Assembly (NCBI GenBank): GCA_905221605.1
Contig: CAJNDS010002683.1
Coordinates: 1 to 62,000, forward strand
Length of the DNA: 62,000 nt
Source of the DNA: Symbiodinium natans
Taxonomy: Eukaryota > Sar > Dinophyceae > Suessiales > Symbiodiniaceae
Direction of reading: 5' to 3'
The notes under the pieces were generated by a model. That model was not told the origin of the DNA. It did not search any database and saw nothing but the letters and a program-made list of their open reading frames with translations. Every line of letters starts with the position of its first letter. Position 1 is the first letter of the stretch. The position numbers were made by a program, and so were the translations under genes. Positions 53,101 to 62,000 of this stretch are shown here, one piece after another.

Positions 53101-56100
53101 AAAAAAGAGAGACTGGACCCCCTAAGCTTCCAAGGTTTGCAGATTGCTGCCCGAACCTCAGGAGCTGAGAAATCCCTGACATGGCATGTCATGGGGGATT
53201 GATCCAAATTGGAAGCTTCCAAAGCCAGAGCCCTAAGTAATTAGTGTGCTCTTCGTAGGGGCGTGCTCTTGAAAATAAGGACCCCAGAATATCTTCGACA
53301 AACCTTCCAATGAACGTTGCCTGCTGTCTTCCAAAACAGAGAAACCCGGCATCAGCTCCACAACTACCATGTGAAGCGATGGACGCGGAAGGAAAGGCCC
53401 GAAATCTTAAAAGGCAACATCTCCGAACAACTTGCCCTACCGAGGTGTCTTGAAGCAGCTGTTCTTTTAATACCCCAAACTTATAAGCCCTGAAGCAACC
53501 CGCCGGTCCTGGCAGGGCCACTCTGCTACTCCTGACGCAGCACTAGGGTGCTTTACCGGGTTGATGGTTCAAGGACCCTGAAGCGCTTCAGGGCATAAGG
53601 TCTCCACTGAGCGATGTGGGGTGTTTCCGAGGATTACGTTTGGGGGTGGCTGTTTGATGGGGACCCCGCCCTCAACCCTCAACAACCTTGTGCCCTCAAA
53701 GCCCTCAGGTTCGCTCAGAACACTGCGGGCCTATGCCAGCAGCAGCCTTGACGGGCATCGGTCCTGAGATGGGTTTGGGGTTTAGGGGCTCGAAGCTTCA
53801 TCAATAGCGGCTTGAAAGAGGGTTAAATAAGGGGTTTAGGATGATTCGGGGATTGGGGCACACATTCGGGCATGGGCTTAAGGCCTTTTGCTTCTGACCC
53901 GTCAAGCCTCTATGCTTAACTCAACGTGCTGTGTCCAGGTTGGGTTCTGAGAGACGCCGGAAGCGTGCTCCGGGAAGGGACACACTCTCGATGTCTCTCC
54001 ATGTCTCTGTCTCATTCCCTACCTCTCTTCTTTGTCGAACCCGACTTCCTAAAGTATCAGACTCGTGTGTTGCCCTTCCGGGCCCCAGGCGATCTCTAAG
54101 CAGCTCGGCAGCTGCCAGGGTGCCTAGGCACGCTGGGGGGTGGGGAGGGGTGGGGGGGGGGGGAGTGATCTAAGGTCGGGCTTCAAGGGCTTCGAATCTC
54201 AATCTCCGCACCTTCGGACGGTTTTCTTGGCTCGGCCCGTTTATTAGACAGCACTCATAAAAAAAGGTTACATTACATTACATTACATTACATTGCATTA
54301 CATTACACTACAGTACATTACATTACACTACACTACAATTGCATTGCCTTACGTGACATTACATTACATATGTATAGTAAGCACAGACACTTTCTCAAGT
54401 TAAGGGCTCTATCAGGATAACCCCTGAGACCCATACCCGGAGGTCCCCAAAAATCCCATCTCATGCAACACTCTGCCCGCAACCGAGTCCAGTTTCGGAT
54501 GGAGGCCCCTTCTTCGAGTTTAAGCGCTGAGCCCCAAACCCTTCGACTTCAGTTTGCGAACCGAGAGAGAACATCAAATCCTAAAGTGCGTGCCCTAAAT
54601 TGAAGGTTTTGGGGGATCTCACATTCCTAACAGGTAAGGCTTAGGTGCACGTGACTCCGCGGCGCCACAGTTCGAAAGGCGAAGAGACCTTCGAGACACT
54701 ACGGAGTATAGGGTTGTAGGGCTTCGGGTTTGGGGTCCAGGGTGTGTCGATAGCCGCCGTGTATGAAGCAGGCTTCCCGAGTTTCTTATTGCCGAAACCC
54801 CAGCCCCAACTCTTATTCACGAACATGGTGTCGGTCGTTCGACGGCTTGCATCTCTGCATCACTCGGTTACTGGTGACTAGCCTTGTAGAAGTCGAACCT
54901 GTCTGGCACAGAAAAGCTGGCCGCTTCGGCTGGGTTTGGCTGGAGGGTGGAACCCTCCTCTCCTTTGGGTTAGGAAGCACGAAAATTGTCCTCCCTTGTT
55001 TAAAGAATAGCAGCCCTTCGCTTCAAGACTACAGACTTAATCCCTTGCCCTGAACCCAGGCCCCCAGTCCCTGAACCGATTGACTGCACTGGTGGCCTGG
55101 CCTCACCAAACAGGTGCGACACTTCGCGGTTCACGAAGATGGCGCGTGTACCGTCAACGAAAAGCAGTGAAAACCTGAAAGGTGGACTTCGGTTTGTTCG
55201 GGGTTTAGCGGTTTTCGGGGATGGGGTTTGAGGCTTTTCTTTTTGTGAGGGATTTCTGGCTTCGGGATGTGGCGCGGGTTGTTCAAGCTAGCTCCGATTC
55301 TAAAGCACATTTTGCCATGCCTGCCCACATACCTCCGCAAATGAGGTAATGAAAGCAAGCTTTGGTTCTAGGAGTGCTAGGCATAAAACCCAAACGAACA
55401 CAGCAAGGCTACTCATCACTGCAGCTTGGCCGAAGAGGGCGCTACCTCCAAAACCCCCGCTGAAGGGACTGCTTCCCTAAACTTAGGCCCTAAACTTTCA
55501 ACTCTATGGCACCCAAGTCGAAAGCCCTGAACCCCTAAAGCCCTGCAATCCCCAGCCCCAAAAGGCCTAACCCCAAAGCGTAAACAGCGAAACTAAACCC
55601 TAAGCAACGCAAACTAAAAGAACCCTACATCCTAGAGCCTGAAACACGAAACTCTAAAACACCGTCCAAAACCCTAAAGTGTGAAACCTTAAACCTGAAG
55701 TGACCCAAGAGAAGCACCAAGGCGCTGTGGCGCAAGCAGGTCCATCGTAGCCTGAAGTCGCTTTTGTTCTCCACGGCTTAGGGTTGGGGTTTAGGGTGGA
55801 GGTCCAAGACACAATCAGTTTAGGATTGAGGGCTTTGAGCTGGTGCCCTTGACCCATCATACCAACCCCAAACTCCTCCATAAAAGTGCTGCTCAACCCT
55901 CAACCCCAAGGCTTCAGGGCACGGGGTGGTTAGGGCTTTGCCCCAGACCCCTGGCCTCCCGTCCAGACCCCTACCGTCTTCGTGTTTAAGCCCAAGAGCT
56001 GCTTCTGGAGCTCATGGTGCGTAGGAAGTTTCGGATACATCCCTAAACCTTCCCCCCCTAAACCCTAAAACCCTAAGCCCCCCCCTGCCCCTCAAACTAA

Positions 56101-57130
56101 AACCTTAAAACCCTGCACCCTAAACCCTGAGACCCTGACCCAGGCGCGCCTGCAACGAGCAGTGTTTTGCCAGCCTATGCAGTGCGCTGGCCTCATCCGA
56201 CCTGGGTTTCGGGCCGGAGGGAAGGGATTTAGGGTTTATGGGGTTTGTGAGGTTTACAGGGTTTCCAAGGTTCTGTAAGGACGGCCTATACTTGGTGTTC
56301 TTCTTCACTTGACGATGCTGTGGATCTAACAACTCAAAGGCCTCCGCAAAAACAGCCAAAATCTGAACTGGCCTCATGCCCAGCTCCACCTCACACGTTC
56401 GACTCACGATAACACAGGGGCCCAGAGAGAATATTCGGGTACGTTATACGTTGGCAGTTACTTCAGATTCAGCTCCTGCCTGAAACCCCAAGCCCTGTGG
56501 GGCCCCAGGCTTGCCAGTGCCGAGTTTGGCCGACGCCAGGGCATAGTTTGGGATCATGCGTATTGGAGGGGCCAGCCTCAGCTACTGGAACCAGGCACCA
56601 GTTTCGAGTTCACCGTGTAGGGCTGCTGGTTAACGGATCTTCGGTGTGGTGATGGGCTTTCGGGGCTTAGGGTCTTTGGGGTTTCACTTTAGTGTTCCTT
56701 TTTTGGAGGCAGTGTTGTGCAAGGGAGGGGCCTTCAAGCCCAACGTAAGCCTTAGCAAGGGCGTTATTTTAGGGCCTTTAGGTCTACGCTGGAGGTTGGG
56801 TCTTAGGGCGGTTGCGCAAGGGACTTGCAATGAACTCTGCAGCGCTTCTATTTCTGTGTCCAAGGCACAATGAGTTGATGGTCAGCACAACCACCTGCGA
56901 CAGTTGACAACTGACGCACGTTTGATACAGGCACTGCAATCTCCAGAGCCCAGCACAACTGGACAGCGGCTCTTCTGTCTCTGCAGCGCAAGCTCAGCTG
57001 AGAGCTCTGCGACCTGTATAGGCTCCTGTACATCTTCAGCCCCGAGCGCTCCAGCGAGCGTGGACGGGCATGGAGAGTGTGGCGTGAGGGAGGCGGCCTG
57101 CATTGCCCCCCTTCTCCCCCCACGCAACTC
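53101..57130. other. Mostly non-coding, heptamer-rich
   Basis: Contains the ACATT repeat and clusters of CCCTAAA variants at 55440-55690 and 56040-56140. A minus-strand piece around 55167-55100 (LLFVDGTRAIFVNREVSHLF) looks exon-like but is isolated. Another at 57128-56882, just downstream of the 475-codon ORF, stays open but is unassigned. Confidence 0.45.
54266..54375. repeat. ACATT pentanucleotide repeat
   Basis: About 20 units of TTACA / ACATT with single-base variants. Confidence 0.9.
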
Positions 57131-57139
57131 CCGAGGCCC

Positions 57140-58567
57140 TCAAACCTTTCCGTACTCCTCCTGCACCATCTCTTCGAGCTTTTGGGTGTCGGGCCACAAG
57201 ACAGCCAAAGCCACCTTGAGGTTGTAGTTGCAGCGGCTTATCCACTCCTCATTGTAAGGGTTCTCCCCCAACCGCTTCTCATAGCGTGCCTGTAGCTCCT
57301 TCGGCCTCACCGGTTTGGGCACCTTCCACCGGGTGTAAGGATAATGGAGGAACTCGAAGGCAACCTCCTTGGTGTCCTCCTCGGCATCCCAAATGGCCTC
57401 ATCCAGCTTCTGGCCACCAATCGCTGCAGAAAGGCCACCTGCGATGCCCCCAACCAAGCCGCCGATGACAGTCCCGACAGGGCCCACCAAGGACCCGACA
57501 GCCGCGCCTGCGGCGGCACCCCCAAGGCCTCCAGCTCCGCCCGCCAAGCTGCCAGCCGCATTCTTGCGCAGCTCTACTACGGTGCAGCGGCCACGGGCCA
57601 GCTTGATGGCATCCCAGGTGATGAACAAACCTGCGCCTACCACCGCGACTCCACCGCCACCCGCCGCCCTTGCAAGAGCACCTTGGCTCGCAAGCGCCCT
57701 CATCACCGCGACGCCGGAGGCGCCCTCCACTGCACAAAGGGCTGTGGGCACCAGAATGTCCTCAGCCTTCTGCGCAGCTGTGCGTCCTTCAGGCCTGGCT
57801 AGCACAAAGCCCAGTGAACAAACAAAGCCGAATGCAGCACCGAACGCAGCACCAACCCTGATCTCGTGAGCGGCAGACGGCCGTTTCGTGAAGGGCCCCG
57901 CGCCATGGGGAAGGGCATCGTCCATGCTGAAGGCCCTGCCCAAGCGCATCTCCATCTGCTCCCCATTGACAGTTGGGATCATGTATGCATCCAGGGATGC
58001 GGCACGTTGCGAACGCGGGTTTACCTGAAGTCCCTTGCCCTGTTGGCCGTAGTAGCCGCACTTCGCGCGGATGCCTCGGGCACGGACCTCGAATCCATGA
58101 TCTTGGCCGAACAAGGAGTTAGCCGCAAGGTTGCGGCGACTGGAGTCACTCCCAAGGAGGTCTTCGAGCAAGATCTTGATCTGCTCAGCGCGGTGAGCCG
58201 AAGAGTTCCGGAGCGGATGCCTCCCCTGCCAGGCATCCACAAGGTACACTTGCCCATCCTCGTGCGGCTGCAACATGAACCAGTGGTCCGTACCGGCATT
58301 CTGCTGCACCTGGACAATGACGGGGCGCCTCTCTTTCAAAGCCTGCAGAATCCGGGTTGGGGTAAGGTCGGCGTTGACCAGCTGCTTCACGTTGCCTGAG
58401 CCCCCCAGACAGTGTGAGAGTGCGTCAGCCCACTTCGCGCAAGACTTGAAGAAGGACCGAATCTCGCACCTTAATTCGGCCAGCGTTCTGGCGTCGCAGA
58501 GATTGTGCTTCTCAATGACTGCATGCGCTGCATGCAAATAGGTCCTTGGCTTCCACACTGTCGACAT
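57140..58567 (-). CDS. Intronless 475-aa protein, possible papain-like plus glycine zipper
   Basis: The longest ORF in the window, starting at the first Met after an in-frame stop. Residues 78-115 (RRPVIVQVQQNAGTDHWFML then YLVDAWQG) resemble the His...Asp half of C39/papain-like cysteine peptidases, with His95 and Asp111 as candidates. A matching catalytic Cys before the His is not obvious (Cys24, 34, 43 and 53 are possible). Residues 236-257 and 303-322 are hydrophobic. 341-384 is a glycine-zipper run (GGLVGGIAGG) typical of membrane-inserting segments. A charged 90-residue tail follows. No heptamer and no intron interrupt it, unlike its neighbours, which could mean a retroposed or transferred gene. 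Function unknown. Confidence 0.75.
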   Translation of the reverse strand: MSTVWKPRTYLHAAHAVIEKHNLCDARTLAELRCEIRSFFKSCAKWADALSHCLGGSGNVKQLVNADLTPTRILQALKERRPVIVQVQQNAGTDHWFMLQPHEDGQVYLVDAWQGRHPLRNSSAHRAEQIKILLEDLLGSDSSRRNLAANSLFGQDHGFEVRARGIRAKCGYYGQQGKGLQVNPRSQRAASLDAYMIPTVNGEQMEMRLGRAFSMDDALPHGAGPFTKRPSAAHEIRVGAAFGAAFGFVCSLGFVLARPEGRTAAQKAEDILVPTALCAVEGASGVAVMRALASQGALARAAGGGGVAVVGAGLFITWDAIKLARGRCTVVELRKNAAGSLAGGAGGLGGAAAGAAVGSLVGPVGTVIGGLVGGIAGGLSAAIGGQKLDEAIWDAEEDTKEVAFEFLHYPYTRWKVPKPVRPKELQARYEKRLGENPYNEEWISRCNYNLKVALAVLWPDTQKLEEMVQEEYGKV

Positions 58568-61500
58568 ATTTGTTGACCGGTTGCACCCTGAACCGCCGAA
58601 CCCACAAATCCCAAAGAGCAGCCATGACTCTCCACCCAGTTTTCAGGCAGGCGCTGCATTGGCTGGTAGGCCAGCATGGCAGGGATCAGCTCCTGCGCCA
58701 AAAGGGGGGTGGGAAACCTGAGAGCCTGAGGGCCTGTGGCCGGGTAAGCTCCTTTAAGATCACTTCTTATACGATACATCACCGCCGACTTCTTTGCAGT
58801 GAGCCTCAAGCCCTAAACATCCACACGCTGAAGCGGGCTCCTCCACAGGTGACGCCATGGGTCGGATGGCAAGGCCGCTAACGGCCGACACTTAAGGGGG
58901 ATCTGAGGGTGTGTGTAAGGTTTGTGGGAGCCCAGTTTCTCCAAGCTGTTACGCCACCCAAAACCCTAGACCCACCTATCGGCCCTACACGGCTCCTTCC
59001 CTCACAGTGGCCAAGATCTATCCCACGAAGAATGTTGAGGTTCCAGGGTGTACAGGGCGAGCTGGGGGGAGGGGGGCGGAAGGTTCAAGCCCGTCTAGGA
59101 GCCAAGCAAATCAAAGCCAAAGTGCCTCGTGGTATCCTCATGCTAAGCTGCCAAAGGGCCCTGTCAACACTGTCAACCCTATCAACGTGTGTGTGTGTGT
59201 GTGTAACACGTTTAGGGTTCCCAAGTGGCCCAAGTGTGTCCAGGTACTGCACACACAAACTAGAGATAGCATCCCTTGGATGGATTTAGGGTCGAGAGCA
59301 TATTTGCCATCCCCGAAAATGCCCAAAGCCAGGGTTCTATAGTTTAGCAAACGAATGGAAATTCAGCATCATTCCACGTCGGTGCTCACATAAGGATGGG
59401 TTCACAGGCAGCAACCTAAGAAAAAAAACAAACGGGAGTTGAGTAGGGTTTGGGCTGTCCTTGCTTGATGCGTTTGAAGGAACCCAGCCCTCAAAGAACA
59501 GGAGGAAGGGACTAAACCCTACAAACTCCTAAACCCACTCAACCCACTAAACCATCTCCCAAGCCCTTAAAACCCGAATCCGCGCGCCTTGGGCGCCTCC
59601 GTCCGGAACTCGAGGCTTTGCTTGAGCTCCGCGCAGTTTCCTGTTGAACTGGCAAGGTTCGGCGGTCCATTTTTCCAGTGGAGGCGTGAAGCCCTCATTT
59701 CCGCCCCCTCCCCCCCCCCCCCCGAGCCCGAAGGGTTTAGTTTAGGGTTTGGAAGTGTTTTGGCGTTCAAAGTGTAGGGTAGGGAGTTAGAAGGGCTTAG
59801 CCACTCTTTTACCCCTGTTTTTGGATTCAGGGGCTCAGGGTTTTGTTTTGGATTCAGGGGCTCAGGGCTTTAGTGTCTTCATAAGATTTGGTGACCCTAA
59901 GGCCCACCCTAACTATCATTCTCCGTTTTGTGGTTCTTCATCCATTATGACTCATCTTGTTAGTTCTTGTTTGAGGGAGGGCGGGGCTGGGGTAACCAAA
60001 CAATCCTTCCCAGTCGGGCCTGCCCTGGAGGAGAGGAACAGCGCGTCGATGCTGCGCTCTGCGAGAAGCGCCTGGCTCGGAGTTCCATGACTTGGCTTTA
60101 TAGGGCTCATGGCAGTTTAGGGCCTAGGGCTTAGGGTTTTTGGTGTAGGGTTAAACCAAAAAAGCCCCGGAACCGAATCACGAACCGGGAGCCGGAACAA
60201 ACCCCTTGCGCCCCATAGTTATCGGGCACCCGGGATCCGTGCGAACATAGGAGCCCCCGAAAAAGTATCATAACTTAGTGAAAGTCCCATAGTAGCTGTG
60301 CTGTCAGGCACGCCTCTGTCTCTGGTGCATTGAACTTGATGCTGCCTCACAGTCTGGGGGAGTGTAGGGTTTGGAGTCTGGAGGCATTTTTGGCTTAACG
60401 GTACACCTCTAAACTCCAGACTCCCGCTCCTGCGAACCCTTGGCCCCCAAAGACGCAGCACAGAGCGTTGCACCCTAACTCATAAAGCCTAAAGCCCTTA
60501 AGCCAAATCCGAAAAGGCCGCGGAAAAGGCCAAGGGGCGGCGCATGGACCCCGCGCGCGCGAAGAAGGTCACGCCGTGTAGGCAGGGAAGCTGCGCGTTG
60601 CTATTTGGTGGGGGGGGGGGGTAAAGGGTTGAATACTCGTTTAGGTTCTTTTGATTATGCTGGCGAGGGCAGAGGGTTTCAAGGTTGAAAGGGCGTAGAA
60701 TTTGGGTGCAGGCTGGGAAGTGTAGCTAGGGCATAGCATTGCTTTTTCTTCTGGGCTTTCTAGTTTGGACGCCTCAGAGCCTGTGAGTGAGTGAGGGCTT
60801 TCTAGAGGCTTCATCCGCCTTGTGAATTATTCGGGAGTAGGGCTTGCGACATAGGGATCCCGACCTGAAAAGAGCAGCAAGGTACCATCTCAGATGGCCT
60901 GCGCTAGAGAATGTTCCTTCCAGCTTAGGGTACCACGTTGGCGCACAACTTAGATACACAACCCCCTCCCCCACCCCCCCCCCCTTGTAAACAGAAAAAA
61001 CAAAACAACCTGTTCTGTCGGTAAAAGACAGTGACGAGAAAGGCTTCCCACATTCGTAATCACGAAGAAGAGCATGGCCTGAATATGCATACCCCTGATA
61101 TTTGCGGTTCTTTGAGTGATGCGCAAAGGAATTGTTCCAACTCTCTCGCCGACGCACCCACATCAAGGTTTAAGCACAGGAGCCCAGATGGCTGCCATCA
61201 TTGTACCTCAGAACCCTTGAATAATTTTCACAACAGAGTTACAAGGTATACATTCTTGCAACATATGGGGCTTGAAAGTTCAGGGGCGGATGTTGTTCAT
61301 GGGCACGTGCAACCCCTGAGGTTTTAACAAAAGCCTCCGATCGATCCTCAAGCGTTCCGGCTTTTGCTGCGGCCCAAGCATCCCGAAGACCCTCAGAATG
61401 CCAAACCCCTTACAATGTCTGCCTCACCAACGCAGTTCAAGGTGTCCCGCTTCATGACGAGGGTATCCCACTCCTCAATGCCCAGTGCGCAGCTCGGGTC

Positions 61501-62000
61501 CTGGTGGGCATAGGCTCCGAGGGCTTTGGGTTGAGGGCTTTAGGGGCAAAAATCAGGATTTGGCTTGCAGTTTGGGTTTTGAAGCCCATACATCAAAAAG
61601 CACATCATACAACTGCAAAGCCTCCTCCAAGCTAGGGGACACCTGAGACCCTCAACCTTACACCGACTCGGGCAGCCAGGACTTGCAACTCACAACCGTT
61701 AGCCTGCCTGAAAAGTCCCCATGTCGTCGCCCAGCTGGCAGCCATCCGCTGGAAATGACCTCAGAGAGCACCGGCAAAGTAGCTGCATTAATTGGCAGGG
61801 CTGCGGGGAATCAACTTCCACCTATTCAAGACACCAAAGCCCCCAACAACCCCAACAAAAATCCCTAGACGCCCACAACCCTAAACCCCTCCCAAAGCCC
61901 AACAGCCATAAGCCCGGAGCGTTGCATGTTTTTTCGGCTCTGGCATTTTGCGGGGTTCAGACTTTTCGCATTCTTGGGCTTTAGGGGTGTGCGGGGTTAG
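58568..62000. other. Heptamer-rich region with orphan exon-like pieces
   Basis: Minus-strand pieces at about 59700-59590 (NGPPNLASSTGNCAELKQSL) and 61530-61430 (AYAHQDPSCALGIEEWDTL) read like exons, but no partners or family were identified. Otherwise there are C-runs, GT repeats near 59190 and telomere-like heptamers. Confidence 0.4.

Noticed and set aside
57369-58399. Plus-strand ORFs rich in Pro/Ala/Thr
   Set aside because: Antisense shadows of the GC-rich 475-codon minus-strand ORF.

Overview
This is a eukaryotic nuclear window, most likely from a dinoflagellate. That assignment is inferred from gene structure, not from a database match. Many very short exons can be joined by reading frame, using a mixture of GT-AG, GC-AG and GA-AG introns. 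There is a transporter of the SLC4 bicarbonate family, there are LINE fragments, and non-coding DNA is saturated with degenerate copies of the plant/alveolate-type telomere heptamer (TTTAGGG / CCCTAAA). I saw no bacterial operon, tRNA, rRNA or spliced-leader sequence.

Layout. (1) 3.37-21.92 kb, minus strand: one secreted GH13 alpha-amylase gene of about 24 exons, many only 25-54 nt. All four GH13 conserved regions, and therefore the catalytic Asp/Glu/Asp, are present. (2) 16.25-19.83 kb, minus strand: a 7-exon SLC4-type anion/bicarbonate transporter lying entirely inside one amylase intron (15537-20322), flanked by two 97-bp direct repeats. Its six introns all read as GC-AG, and one (18580-18708) is almost exactly a short transposon-like element plus its 4-bp target duplication, i.e. 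an introner. (3) 22-27.3 kb: heptamer-rich DNA with a few exon-like pieces; two at 26.4 and 25.9 kb join in frame. (4) 27.3-33.5 kb: a block without heptamers holding broken retroelement pieces (a LINE endonuclease, a reverse-transcriptase tail with zinc fingers, a coiled-coil ORF and an Arg/Asp-rich ORF). (5) 33.5-37.4 kb: degenerate telomere-like and tandem repeats. (6) 37.48-45.46 kb: a minisatellite of about 8 kb with 52/54-bp units and higher-order structure, interrupted by a telomere-heptamer plus TAG array. (7) 45.5-57 kb: mostly simple repeats and heptamers, with two good plus-strand exons at 51.4 and 52.6 kb. (8) 57.14-58.57 kb, minus strand: an intronless 475-codon ORF with a possible papain-like His/Asp pair and a glycine-zipper membrane segment. 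(9) 58.6-62 kb: heptamer-rich DNA with a few orphan exon-like pieces.

The amylase would be secreted or vacuolar and would hydrolyse alpha-1,4-glucans; the SLC4 protein would move bicarbonate across a membrane. Nothing shows a functional link between them; their relationship is physical nesting. The strongest leads are the nested transporter gene, the introner inside it, and the pattern in which non-canonical GC or GA donors are mirrored by the first bases of the downstream exon.
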